A stretch of 64,000 nt of DNA from Flavobacteriaceae bacterium (GTDB lineage: Bacteria; Bacteroidota; Bacteroidia; Flavobacteriales; Flavobacteriaceae). Under the pieces are notes generated by a model. The model had not been told where the DNA came from. It was given only the letters and a program-made list of their open reading frames with translations, and did not search any database. Positions 42,880-52,770 of this stretch are shown one piece after another. The position numbers and the translations under genes are program-made. Position 1 is the first letter of the stretch. Each line of letters begins with the position of its first letter. The stretch spans positions 186,001-250,000 of the forward strand of contig SIHP01000004.1 of the NCBI GenBank assembly GCA_004762155.1, read 5' to 3'.

Positions 42880-45078
42880 ATGATGAGTAACGAAAAGGAC
42901 TTGTATAAGGCGTTAAAGAAGTTTTTTGGTTTTAATAAGTTTAAAGGGCTTCAAGAAGATGTTGTAAAAAGCATACTGAATAACGAAAATACTTTTGTTA
43001 TCATGCCTACTGGAGGTGGTAAATCTTTATGCTACCAATTACCAGCTTTAATGAAAGAAGGAACAGCAATTGTTGTTTCTCCTTTAATTGCTTTGATGAA
43101 AAATCAAGTAGATGCAATTAGAGGAATTTCTGAACACCATGGAATTGCACATGTTTTAAATTCTTCATTAAACAAAACTGAAGTAAATCAAGTAAAGGAA
43201 GATATTGTTTCTGGAATAACAAAATTGCTTTATGTTGCTCCTGAATCTCTTATTAAAGAAGAATATGCTTCTTTTTTGCGTGATCAAAAAATTTCTTTTG
43301 TAGCTATTGATGAGGCGCATTGTATCTCTGAATGGGGACATGATTTTAGACCAGAATATAGAAATTTAAGAAATATTATCAAACAAATTGATAATGTTCC
43401 TGTTATTGGTTTAACAGCTACTGCAACAGAAAAAGTACAAGAAGATATTCTAAAAACACTTGGAATGAGTGATGCAAATGTATTTAAAGCATCATTTAAT
43501 CGTGCAAACTTATTTTATGAAGTAAGACCTAAAACAAAAGAAATAGAGAAAGATATTATCCGTTTTGTAAAACAACATATAGGTAAATCTGGAATTATTT
43601 ATTGTTTAAGTAGAAAAAAAGTAGAGGAAATAGCACAAGTTTTACAAGTAAATGGAATTAATGCAGTTCCTTATCATGCAGGGTTAGATGCCAAAACAAG
43701 AGTAAAACATCAAGATATGTTTTTGATGGAAGATTGTGAAGTTGTTGTGGCTACTATTGCATTTGGAATGGGAATAGACAAACCAGATGTTCGTTATGTG
43801 ATACATCATGACATTCCAAAAAGTTTAGAAAGTTATTACCAAGAAACAGGTCGTGCAGGTAGAGATGGAGGAGAAGGTATTTGTTTAACTTTTTATTCTT
43901 ATAAAGATATAGAAAAGTTAGAAAAATTTATGGCTAATAAACCTGTAGCAGAACAAGAAGTTGGTCATGCATTATTACAGGAAGTTGTTGGTTATGCAGA
44001 AACATCAATGAACCGTCGTAAATATTTATTGCATTATTTTGGCGAAGAATTCGACGAGATCAATGGTGACGGTGCAGAAATGGATGATAATACTCGTAAC
44101 CCAAAAACAAAAAAAGAAGCAAAAGAAGATGTAGTTACATTATTATCTGTAATTAGAGATACAAATGAGATGTACAAAGCGAAAAATATTGTTAATACAA
44201 TAACAGGTACAGAAAACGCATTATTAAATTCTCATAAAACAAATGAGCAACAGTTTTTTGGAATAGGAAAATCTCAAGAATCTCATTATTGGACCGCTTT
44301 AATTCGTCAAGTTTTAGTTGTAAATCTTATTCGTAAAGAAATAGAACAATACGGAGTTATAAAATTAACACCTGAAGGTAAAGAATATTTGAAAAATCCA
44401 ACATCTTTTATGATGACGGAAGATCATGTATACAAAACAGCTGATGATGGAACAATCATAACCAATGAAAAATCAAATGGTGGTGTTACTGATGAAAAAT
44501 TAGTAAAAATGTTAAGAGATTTACGTAAGAGTGTTGGTAAAAAATTAGGCGTACCTCCTTTTGCAGTATTTCAAGATCCATCATTAGATGATATGGCTTT
44601 AAAATATCCAATAACTTTAGAGGAACTATCTAAAGTTCATGGAGTTGGAGAAGGGAAATCAAGAAAGTTTGGTAAAGACTTCATTAAGTTAATCAATAAA
44701 TATGTTGATGAAAATGATGTGATGAGACCAGATGATTTAATAGTAAAAAGCACAGGAGTAAATTCTGGTTTAAAGTTATATATTATTCAAAATACAGATA
44801 GAAAACTTCCTTTAGAAGATATAGCAAAATCAAAAGGATTAGAATTATCTGAACTAATAAAAGAAATGGAAGCTATTGTTTATTCTGGAACAAAGTTAAA
44901 TATTGATTATGCAGTTGAAGACTTGTTAGATGAAGATCAACAAGAAGAAATTCATGATTATTTTATGGAGGCTGAAAGTGATGGTATTCAAGAAGCTTTA
45001 GATGAGTTTGATGGTGATTATGATGATGATGAATTACGTCTAATGAGAATTAAATTTACAAGCGAAGTAGCCAACTAG
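42880..45078 (+). CDS. recQ: ATP-dependent DNA helicase RecQ
   Basis: A 732-residue RecQ helicase: motif I PTGGGKSLCYQLP, DEAHCISEWGHDFRPEY (motif II plus aromatic loop), motif III VIGLTATAT, motif VI YYQETGRAGRDG, an RQC zinc-type region and an HRDC domain (KMLRDLRKSVGKKLGVPPFA). The C-terminal 90 residues add a helical acidic segment. It unwinds recombination and replication intermediates. Two consecutive ATG codons open the frame; 42880 or 42883 could be the start. It diverges from the kdsD operon and ends at a hairpin terminator. Confidence 0.97.
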   Translation: MMSNEKDLYKALKKFFGFNKFKGLQEDVVKSILNNENTFVIMPTGGGKSLCYQLPALMKEGTAIVVSPLIALMKNQVDAIRGISEHHGIAHVLNSSLNKTEVNQVKEDIVSGITKLLYVAPESLIKEEYASFLRDQKISFVAIDEAHCISEWGHDFRPEYRNLRNIIKQIDNVPVIGLTATATEKVQEDILKTLGMSDANVFKASFNRANLFYEVRPKTKEIEKDIIRFVKQHIGKSGIIYCLSRKKVEEIAQVLQVNGINAVPYHAGLDAKTRVKHQDMFLMEDCEVVVATIAFGMGIDKPDVRYVIHHDIPKSLESYYQETGRAGRDGGEGICLTFYSYKDIEKLEKFMANKPVAEQEVGHALLQEVVGYAETSMNRRKYLLHYFGEEFDEINGDGAEMDDNTRNPKTKKEAKEDVVTLLSVIRDTNEMYKAKNIVNTITGTENALLNSHKTNEQQFFGIGKSQESHYWTALIRQVLVVNLIRKEIEQYGVIKLTPEGKEYLKNPTSFMMTEDHVYKTADDGTIITNEKSNGGVTDEKLVKMLRDLRKSVGKKLGVPPFAVFQDPSLDDMALKYPITLEELSKVHGVGEGKSRKFGKDFIKLINKYVDENDVMRPDDLIVKSTGVNSGLKLYIIQNTDRKLPLEDIAKSKGLELSELIKEMEAIVYSGTKLNIDYAVEDLLDEDQQEEIHDYFMEAESDGIQEALDEFDGDYDDDELRLMRIKFTSEVAN

Positions 45079-45105
45079 AAAAAGTACTAAACCTTTTATT
45101 TTAAG

Positions 45106-45135
45106 CACAATATTTTTTAATATTGTGTTTTTTAT
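45106..45135 (+). terminator. Terminator of recQ
   Basis: The arms CACAATATT / AATATTGTG around a 4-nt loop are followed by a T-run. The gap to the next gene is small, so that gene may have its own start within or after the hairpin. Confidence 0.75.
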
Positions 45136-45148
45136 TTAAAAACAAACC

Positions 45149-48100
45149 ATGAAGAAGAAATTATTAATTTTCACAGCCTTTTTTTTATCTATTTACTCTT
45201 ATTCCCAAGATAAATTAAAGAAAAATAGTTATCAAAATATTTTTAATGAAGCTGCAGTTGCTATTGAAAAAAATGAGTACAAAAAAACAGTAGAAATCTT
45301 AGACAGAATTAATAAAAATGATTCTACATTTCATTCAGCAACAATTACTAAAACGTATTATTTACTTCAAAATGAAAATTATGATGAAGTTATAAAGATA
45401 TGTGATGCTAATATAAAAGATTTTAAAGGAGACAATAAATTATCCTTGTTAGTTAATAAAGGAGTTGCTTTAGAAGGATTGAAAAAATATGATGAATCTA
45501 TAACTGTTTACAATGAAGCTTTAAAATTATATCCAAAGCATCATTTATTATGGTATAATAAAGGTACATCCCTAGCCTTATTAGAAAAAAATGAAGAAGC
45601 CTTAGCTGCTTTAAAAATATCTAATACTTACAATCCACTTTATAAAAGTACGCACTTGCAAATTGGAGATATTTACTATAAATATGGTAAAACAACTCAA
45701 GCTTTGATGTGTTATAATATCTATACTATTTTAAATTTAGATTCAGATAATTCAAATGAAATGTTACTAGCCTTAAATATAATAGCAACACAAGAGAATC
45801 CAAACGAATCAAAAAACTTTAAAAACACAAATGAAGATATTTATGAAGAACTAGATTTGATTGTAAAAAGTAATATGGCTTTAAATAAAGATTATGATAT
45901 TGGTAATGAGTTTAATTTTCCTTTAATAAAACAAAATCATGCAATTTTAGAAAAGATTTCTGAAATAGAAAATGATGATAGTTTTTTTAGCAAAAGATAT
46001 TTAGCACTTCATAGATGGATTAAAGAGAATAATTATTTTAATGATTATACTTACACGACTTTATATGGAATAGAAAATAAAAAATATCAGAAAAAAATAA
46101 AAAAACATACAGATGATATTGTTTCTTTCTATCAAGTATTTAAAAGTAAATGGTTAGAGTTAAATTCAAAAAACATAGCAATAGTTAACGGAATAGAAAA
46201 AGAATATGATTTTTTATTTTCTGAAGAGGGAACTCTTGAAGCTGCAGGTTTATTAGAGGATGGTAAGAAAATAGGTGTTTGGGATGTTTACAATGAATCA
46301 GGTCAACTGTCTTTAACAGCTAACTTTAATGATAAAGAAAATAAAGACAAAGAATGGAAGTGGTTTTATAGTAATGGGAAGGTAAAAGAAATTGCTAATT
46401 ATACCGATAATGTATTTGAAGGAGCGAGTGTTATGTTTCATGAAGATGGAAAAAAATATATAGAAACTCAATACCAATCAGGTAAACTAAATGGGAATTA
46501 TAAGTATTATAATAAAAATGGTGCTTTAATTCAAAATAAAAACTTTAAAGACGGATTATTAGAAGGTGTTTATAAATCGTATTTTCCTGTTGGTGAAGAG
46601 TTAATCGAATACAATGTGCCTTATAAAGAAGATGCTGTTGAAGGTTTATTTACAGAGTATTATGCTAATGGAGATGTTTTTTATGAAGTAAATTATAAAG
46701 AAGGAAAAAAACAAGGAATAGAAAAAACATATTATTATAACAAAGTTTTAATGAAAGAGATCGCTTTTGTTGATGGTAAAATGAACGGAATGTTTAAGTT
46801 TTATAGTCCAAAAGGTATTTTAGTAGAAGAAGGAACTACAGAAGATGATTTATATGTTGGAGAATGGAAATTGTATTTTGAAGACGGAACTTTTCAGAAA
46901 AGTTATAATTACGAAAAAGGATATATTGAAGGAATTTCTAAATTTTATGATAGAGATAGTAAACTTCATTATGAGTTTGAATACAAAAAAAGTGATGTAA
47001 TTGCCTATAAATATTATAGAAAAGACGGATCAATAATTAAAGAAGGAAAGAAAAAAAGAGGTGCTTTTTTCTTTGAATCATATTCTCCAGAAGGAAACAT
47101 ATTGATGAAAGGAAACTATAATATAAAAGGAGGAAGAACAGGTGTTTGGGAGTTTTTTACCAAAAATGGAGTTTTAGAAAGAAAGTGTAATTTTTCAGAA
47201 AATAACCTAAACGGAGAAACAATAGGATACTATACAGATGGTTCAATAGAATATACATCTAATTATGTAGATGATGCTTTAGAAGGTTATTATGTAGGTT
47301 ATCATGATAATGGTCAGATGGAACATCAAGGATATTATGAAAAGGGTTTAACACAAGGTGAATGGAGGTATTATTATAAGGATGGTACTATTGAATCTAT
47401 TAACTTTTTTCATAAAGGAGATCTTCATGGAGAACAAGAATATTTTAATCCAGAAGGGAAAATTTATAAAAATGTGGATTACATTTATGGAAACATTGAA
47501 AAGGAAGTTATTTATGATGTAAACGGAAAGGTTTTTGAAGAAGTTGATTTACAAACTAAAAAAGGAAATTACATAATAACTTATAAACATTACAACAATA
47601 AAATTCACAAAGAAATTAATTATGTGAATGGTGTAAAGCATGGAGTGTATAAGTCTTATGATTTTTATGGAAATAAAAGAATTGTTGGTGATTATGTAAA
47701 TGGTAAATTACATGGAGAATGGAAATGGTTTTATAAAAATGGCAAAGTAGAAAGTGTTAGAAATTATATTTTAGGAGAGTTATTTGGAAAATCTACTGAT
47801 AATTTTGAAAATGGTGCAGTAGAAGAAACTCAAACACTTTTTAAAGACGAAAATGAAGGTGAAGATATATATTATTTTGAAAATGGAAATATTGATAGAA
47901 AAAGTACCTTTTTATATGGTAAATATCACGGAAGAAGAGAGTTTTATTCGGTTTCTGGTGAGCTACAATTGATTCGTTTTTATAATCATGGAAGATTAAC
48001 AGGTTATTCTTATCTTGATACAACAGGAAAAGAAGTAGAAATGATTCCATTAGAAAATGAATCAGGAAAAATTAAAGCTTTTTATCAAAATGGAAAAGTT

Positions 48101-48445
48101 TCTAGAGAAATTGAGTTTGATAAAGGTAATTTTATAAATGAATACAAAGCCTTTTATCCTGATGGTACTTTAGAAAATATAATTAAATATAATAAAGAAG
48201 GAAAACTATCTGGAGTTGAAAAAGAATTTCATTCAAACGGGAAGGTGAAAATAGAAAGACCTTATGTTTTAGGAAAGCTCAACGGAGTTTATAAGGAATA
48301 TTATAAAAATGGTCAATTAAAAACCGAAAAGACATATATAAATAGTGATTTAAACGGTGTTACCAAAAATTATGATGAAACAGGTAAGTTATTAAATGAA
48401 GAAAAATACTTTAATGATACCATATATGAAGTTAGTGAAAAATAG
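45149..48445 (+). CDS. Exported TPR/MORN-type repeat protein
   Basis: A 1098-residue protein with a signal peptide (ending SYSQ). Residues about 35-200 contain TPR-like helices (AAVAIEKNEYKKTVEILDRI, LVNKGVALEGLKKYDESITV, LWYNKGTSLALLEKNEEALA). From about 360 to the end run more than twenty YwqK/MORN_2-type repeats of the G-x-W-x-x-Y-x-x-NG kind (KEWKWFYSNGKVKEIANYTD, GEWRYYYKDGTIESINFFHK). Such repeats form an extended beta-structure and bind ligands or act as spacers; antitoxin labels for the family are not evidence of that function. It overlaps a DUF3857 gene and likely forms an operon with the next two genes. Confidence 0.88.
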   Translation: MKKKLLIFTAFFLSIYSYSQDKLKKNSYQNIFNEAAVAIEKNEYKKTVEILDRINKNDSTFHSATITKTYYLLQNENYDEVIKICDANIKDFKGDNKLSLLVNKGVALEGLKKYDESITVYNEALKLYPKHHLLWYNKGTSLALLEKNEEALAALKISNTYNPLYKSTHLQIGDIYYKYGKTTQALMCYNIYTILNLDSDNSNEMLLALNIIATQENPNESKNFKNTNEDIYEELDLIVKSNMALNKDYDIGNEFNFPLIKQNHAILEKISEIENDDSFFSKRYLALHRWIKENNYFNDYTYTTLYGIENKKYQKKIKKHTDDIVSFYQVFKSKWLELNSKNIAIVNGIEKEYDFLFSEEGTLEAAGLLEDGKKIGVWDVYNESGQLSLTANFNDKENKDKEWKWFYSNGKVKEIANYTDNVFEGASVMFHEDGKKYIETQYQSGKLNGNYKYYNKNGALIQNKNFKDGLLEGVYKSYFPVGEELIEYNVPYKEDAVEGLFTEYYANGDVFYEVNYKEGKKQGIEKTYYYNKVLMKEIAFVDGKMNGMFKFYSPKGILVEEGTTEDDLYVGEWKLYFEDGTFQKSYNYEKGYIEGISKFYDRDSKLHYEFEYKKSDVIAYKYYRKDGSIIKEGKKKRGAFFFESYSPEGNILMKGNYNIKGGRTGVWEFFTKNGVLERKCNFSENNLNGETIGYYTDGSIEYTSNYVDDALEGYYVGYHDNGQMEHQGYYEKGLTQGEWRYYYKDGTIESINFFHKGDLHGEQEYFNPEGKIYKNVDYIYGNIEKEVIYDVNGKVFEEVDLQTKKGNYIITYKHYNNKIHKEINYVNGVKHGVYKSYDFYGNKRIVGDYVNGKLHGEWKWFYKNGKVESVRNYILGELFGKSTDNFENGAVEETQTLFKDENEGEDIYYFENGNIDRKSTFLYGKYHGRREFYSVSGELQLIRFYNHGRLTGYSYLDTTGKEVEMIPLENESGKIKAFYQNGKVSREIEFDKGNFINEYKAFYPDGTLENIIKYNKEGKLSGVEKEFHSNGKVKIERPYVLGKLNGVYKEYYKNGQLKTEKTYINSDLNGVTKNYDETGKLLNEEKYFNDTIYEVSEK

Positions 48446-50360
48446 TCTTATTCTTTGTTTACTATTTGTTGTACAGCATTCTTTTGCACAATATTCAAAA
48501 GAGTATTATGAGTATAAAAACAAGTACGACAAATCACATTTAATTGTTTTAAACAAAGAGATTGTTTTAAATATCAGAAATAAAAAAGGGAATTTAGAAA
48601 TAGATAAAACTTTTTTAGAAGAAAAGATGTTTTTAGATGAATCTGCCAAATATAAATCTAAAGGAAGTGTAGTTTACTCACATTTTTATGAAGTAAGTGA
48701 TATTGAGGCTTCAAGTTATATTTTTAATGCTAAAAGAAATAAATATGATGAAATTAAGGTAGAAGATTTTAAAGAAAAAGATGAAATGACTAATTTTTTT
48801 CATGATGATACAAAATCTATAAACTTCATTTACTCAAATTTATCTAACGGATCCAAATCTAAATTAAGTTATTCAGAAAAAATAAAAAACCCTAGATTTT
48901 TAAGTCCTTTTTATTTTGGTGATTCAGACCCAATAATTAACAATAAAATATCTGTAATTATAGATAAAGGAATTGTTGTTGATTTTAAGAAAATGAATTT
49001 TACTGATGAAGATTTAAAGTATACCAAAACAGAAAAAGGAGGTAGAACTATACATACTTGGCAACTGATAAACAAAGATCAATACGATTACGAGGCAAAC
49101 TCGCCAAGTTATAAAAAAATCTTACCTCATATTATTCCAATAATTAAATCGTATAGCTATAAAGGAGAAGAAAAACCTCTTTTGAATGATGTTTCTGATT
49201 TATATAATTGGTATTATTCAATGATCAAGGATACCAATAAAAAAGAAGCGGACGAAAGTTTAAAAAAACAGGTAGAAGCGTTAACAAAAGATAAAACTAC
49301 AGAGTTAGAAAAGGTAAAAGCGATTTATTATTGGGTACAACAAAACATTAAATATATAGCTTTTGAATATGCTTTAGGAGGATTTATACCTAGAGAAGCA
49401 AATGATGTTTTCAATAAAAAATATGGAGACTGTAAAGACAACTCTAGTATTTTACAAGAAATGCTTGAAATAGCAAACATTGAAGGGAATATTACCTGGA
49501 TTGGCACACGATCTATACCATATACTTATGAAGAAATACCTACACCAATAGTAGATAATCATATGATTTTAAGTTATGAAAATAACGGAAAAACATATTT
49601 TTTAGATGCAACAGGAAGATATAATGATTTAGGTATTCCAACATCTTTTATTCAAGGGAAAGAAGCTCTAATAGCAAAAGGAGATAATAAATTTGTGGTT
49701 AAAAAAGTACCTGTAATGGATCATACTGTTAGTTCTATAACAGACAATACAAGTATGTTTATTGAAGACGGTAAAGTTATTGGAAATTCAAATGTTACTT
49801 TAAAAGGATATTATAAAGGAAATTATTTTAATTATTTAGAAGATAAAAAAACTAAAGAAGAGATAAATAGTTTTTATAATAAGCAACTTTCTAAAGGTAA
49901 TAATAGTTTTTTAATTGAAGATTTAGAAGAAATTAATAAGTTTTCCTACGATAAAAACTTTAGTTTAAAATACAAGTTTTCTATTAAAAATTACGCTAAA
50001 AGTATTGAAGATGAAGTTTATGTAAACCTTAATTTAAGTAAACCACTATCATACTATAAAAAAGAAAAAGATAGAAAAAACGATGTAGAATATAAGTTTC
50101 AAACATCATTATACAGTAATATCAGCTTAAAGTTGCCAGAAGGATATGTTGTAAAGTATTTACCAGAAAATGTGTCTTTTAAAAATGAACTTTTTTCTTT
50201 TAAAATAACTTATATAAAAGAAGCTGGGCAAATTAAATACCATCAAACATTAGAAGCCTATTTTGTTGATTTAACTATAGAACAACAGAAAGAATTAAAT
50301 ACTCAAATAAAAAAGCTAGAAAAAAATTACAAAGAAATTATAGTACTAAAGAAAAAGTAA
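48426..50360 (+). CDS. Exported DUF3857/transglutaminase-like protein, active-site residues present
   Basis: A 644-residue protein. The start at 48426 is chosen because MKLVKNSLILCLLFVVQHSF gives a clean signal peptide; the in-frame ATG at 48396 would put ten extra residues before it. DUF3857 covers the first part (about 30-240) and a transglutaminase-like domain the middle. The triad is visible: Cys336 in YGDCKDNSSIL, His379 in VDNHMILSYE and Asp394 in FLDATGRYND. DUF3858 and beta-rich parts follow. It is periplasmic or secreted, substrate unknown. It overlaps the MORN gene by 20 bp and is 1 bp from the next paralogue. Confidence 0.88.
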   Translation: MKLVKNSLILCLLFVVQHSFAQYSKEYYEYKNKYDKSHLIVLNKEIVLNIRNKKGNLEIDKTFLEEKMFLDESAKYKSKGSVVYSHFYEVSDIEASSYIFNAKRNKYDEIKVEDFKEKDEMTNFFHDDTKSINFIYSNLSNGSKSKLSYSEKIKNPRFLSPFYFGDSDPIINNKISVIIDKGIVVDFKKMNFTDEDLKYTKTEKGGRTIHTWQLINKDQYDYEANSPSYKKILPHIIPIIKSYSYKGEEKPLLNDVSDLYNWYYSMIKDTNKKEADESLKKQVEALTKDKTTELEKVKAIYYWVQQNIKYIAFEYALGGFIPREANDVFNKKYGDCKDNSSILQEMLEIANIEGNITWIGTRSIPYTYEEIPTPIVDNHMILSYENNGKTYFLDATGRYNDLGIPTSFIQGKEALIAKGDNKFVVKKVPVMDHTVSSITDNTSMFIEDGKVIGNSNVTLKGYYKGNYFNYLEDKKTKEEINSFYNKQLSKGNNSFLIEDLEEINKFSYDKNFSLKYKFSIKNYAKSIEDEVYVNLNLSKPLSYYKKEKDRKNDVEYKFQTSLYSNISLKLPEGYVVKYLPENVSFKNELFSFKITYIKEAGQIKYHQTLEAYFVDLTIEQQKELNTQIKKLEKNYKEIIVLKKK

Positions 50361-50361
50361 C

Positions 50362-52320
50362 ATGAAGAAAATAATTTTAATTAAATTATTACTAATAACA
50401 GTAACACTATCAGCTCAAGAACTTTTTTATAAATCTTATGACTGGGATAGTAATCCGGTATATACTATAAATGCTGACGAAAAAGAGAAAGATATTGTTC
50501 TTGTAAAAGAAAAAACAGTAAATGAATTTTCTTTTGAAGATGAAATGTTTACCGAGTATTATTTAATACATAAAGTATATTGGCTAAATTCTGATGAACA
50601 AATTGAGCGTTATAATAAAATGTATTTGCCTAATTTTTATGAAGCAAAAATTCTTGAAAATAAAGCAAGAGTAATTACGCCAACCGGAGAAGTTATTAAT
50701 TTAGATAAATCTAAAATTAATAAAGCTACTAATGAAGAAACAGGAGAGGACTTATTATACTATGCTTTTGAAGGTATTGTAAAGGGAAGTTTTATAGAAT
50801 CTTATTATTTGGTAAAGAAATTTCCTAAATACGATGGTAAAAGAGTTTTTATTCAGTCTGCTGAGTTTAAAAGAAATGTTGAGTTTGATGTATTTGCACC
50901 TAAAAATTTAATTTTTGATTTTAAAAGCTTTAATAATTCTCCAGAAATAATAAAAGATACTTTATTAAAAGAAAAAGAACACTGGAATTTAGTAGCTAAA
51001 AATGTAGAAAGTTTAGAAAGGGAAGATTCATCACCTTATCATGCATTAAGGTCTTATGTTGTTTATAAAGCAGACAAAAACTTAAGTAATGGAGTTACAG
51101 GAATTACATCTTATAAAAAAACAGCAAAAAACATTCATAAACTTTATTACGAAGGTTTTACTAAAAAAGAAGTAAAATTATTAGCGAAATTATTAGCTGA
51201 AATTAAAAAGACTAATACTAATGAAGATGTTGTAATGCAAATAGATACCTATATAAAAACAAGTATTTATTCGCCAAAAATGTATGATGAAAAACTATTT
51301 GATTTAGAAAATATAATCACTAAAAAAGTAGCTAATTTAAGAGGTTTAATAAAACTATATGTTGCATTATTAAGAACAGCGGAAATTAAACATGAAATAG
51401 TGCTAACTAGTGATAGAACTGAAATTGTATTTGATAAAGAATTTGAAGCTGATTGTTTTACAACTAATTTTTTAATTTATATATCATCTACAAAAAAATA
51501 CCTTTCACCATCTGAGAGTTCTTCAAGGTATGGATTTCCTCCAACAGAATATACAGATAATTATGGACTTTTTATTAAAGAAGTTAAATTAGGTAATTTC
51601 AAATCAGCTATTGGAAAAGTTAAATATATAAAATCTGTAGCAACAGATAAAAATGAAGATAAAATGACAATAGATGTGTTTTTTGATAAGGATGATATTT
51701 CTATTGCAAATATTAAATTGTTTAGATCTTTGGGCGGATATAATGGATTACCTATTCAATCTTTTATTCATTTAATAAAAGATAAAGATGAATTAATTGA
51801 AAGTTTTGCAAAACAACTCGATGAAAACGCTACAATAAATACCAAAATATTGGAAAATGATAATTTAGAATCAGTAGGAGTAAAGCCATTAATTTTAAAG
51901 GTAGATTTTGATTCTGAGGCATTTGTTAATAAAGCAGGTGAGAATTATTTATTTAGTTTGGGTGATTTAATTGGTACACAAATGGAAATGTATCAAGATA
52001 AAAAAAGGCAATTACCTTATTATGATGATTTTAAAAGAATCTACTATAGAACAATTAAAGTAGCATTACCAGAAGGTTATATAATATCTAATTTAGATGA
52101 TATTAATATTGATAATTCTTTTAGTAAAGATGGAAAGAAAGTTTTTCTTTTTAAATCCTCTTATACTTTAGAAGGTTCTATGCTAACAATACAAGCAGAT
52201 GAGTATTATAAAGAAAACTTAATAGCTTTAGAAGATTTTGAAGCCTATAGAAAAGTTATAAATAGTGCAGCAGATTTTAATAAAATTACATTAGTATTAA
52301 AACCAAAAACAACAGATTAA
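50362..52320 (+). CDS. Exported DUF3857-type paralogue lacking the transglutaminase triad
   Basis: A 652-residue protein with a signal peptide (ending LSAQ) and the same layout as the preceding gene, but the middle domain has lost its catalytic residues: where the paralogue has YGDCKDNSS, this one reads KKVANLRGL, and the His/Asp region reads FTTNFLIYISS. It is probably a non-enzymatic partner or a substrate-binding relative. It begins 1 bp after the preceding gene. The last codons (KPKTTD) lie in a 42-bp palindrome that also encodes the end of the gene on the opposite strand. Confidence 0.85.
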   Translation: MKKIILIKLLLITVTLSAQELFYKSYDWDSNPVYTINADEKEKDIVLVKEKTVNEFSFEDEMFTEYYLIHKVYWLNSDEQIERYNKMYLPNFYEAKILENKARVITPTGEVINLDKSKINKATNEETGEDLLYYAFEGIVKGSFIESYYLVKKFPKYDGKRVFIQSAEFKRNVEFDVFAPKNLIFDFKSFNNSPEIIKDTLLKEKEHWNLVAKNVESLEREDSSPYHALRSYVVYKADKNLSNGVTGITSYKKTAKNIHKLYYEGFTKKEVKLLAKLLAEIKKTNTNEDVVMQIDTYIKTSIYSPKMYDEKLFDLENIITKKVANLRGLIKLYVALLRTAEIKHEIVLTSDRTEIVFDKEFEADCFTTNFLIYISSTKKYLSPSESSSRYGFPPTEYTDNYGLFIKEVKLGNFKSAIGKVKYIKSVATDKNEDKMTIDVFFDKDDISIANIKLFRSLGGYNGLPIQSFIHLIKDKDELIESFAKQLDENATINTKILENDNLESVGVKPLILKVDFDSEAFVNKAGENYLFSLGDLIGTQMEMYQDKKRQLPYYDDFKRIYYRTIKVALPEGYIISNLDDINIDNSFSKDGKKVFLFKSSYTLEGSMLTIQADEYYKENLIALEDFEAYRKVINSAADFNKITLVLKPKTTD

Positions 52321-52339
52321 TCTGTTGTTTTTGGTTTTA
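52298..52339. terminator. Perfect 42-bp palindrome shared by two convergent genes
   Basis: Both arms of 21 bp match exactly around a TTAA centre at 52317-52320 (right arm AATCTGTTGTTTTTGGTTTTA). The centre is the overlap of two TAA stop codons, one on each strand. As a result both proteins end KPKTTD. The hairpin has T-runs in both directions and would end both transcripts. Confidence 0.85.
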
Positions 52340-52691
52340 CAGTAATTGTTTTTATTGTTGCAGTACTATCACATCTTACAACATATAAATTCATATAATC
52401 ACTTGTTACTAAATATTCAGCACAAGGTTTTTGTCTAGGTTTACTTTTACTAAAATCTACATCTCCATTCAATAAAAGATTACTTATTTGAGCAGTATCA
52501 ATTTTATAAACTAGTAAAGCTTCTTTTGCTTGTTCAGAAAAAATACGTTTACGAATTCTAATTGTTTTTAAAGTACGCGCATCCATACCATAATCAAAAC
52601 GAACTTCTTTTTGTTTCCAAAAAAACAAAACAGCTAAAGATCCTAAACTAAGACCCACTAAATAATATCCAAAACGCTTTAAAAGTTGCAT
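52317..52691 (-). CDS. DUF4258-type membrane-anchored protein
   Basis: A 124-residue protein with one N-terminal membrane helix (FGYYLVGLSLGSLAVLFFW) and a short periplasmic or cytoplasmic domain. RFDYGMDARTLKTIRIRKRI, CAEYLVTSDYMNLYVVRCDS is what I recall from DUF4258-annotated proteins of flavobacteria, with a conserved Cys pair. Function is unknown. It ends KPKTTD in the shared palindrome and overlaps the DUF3857 paralogue gene by 4 bp at the stop codons. Confidence 0.75.
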   Translation of the reverse strand: MQLLKRFGYYLVGLSLGSLAVLFFWKQKEVRFDYGMDARTLKTIRIRKRIFSEQAKEALLVYKIDTAQISNLLLNGDVDFSKSKPRQKPCAEYLVTSDYMNLYVVRCDSTATIKTITVKPKTTD

Positions 52692-52770
52692 AATTTAATT
52701 TTAGAGTGCAAAATTAATGAAAATAGGTTTAGATTTCTTGTTATCCTAAGTATAAAAATAGAAGAATCAA

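Noticed and set aside
47841..48050. Minus-strand ORF inside the MORN protein gene
   Set aside because: It is a shadow of a repeat-rich coding region with no start context.
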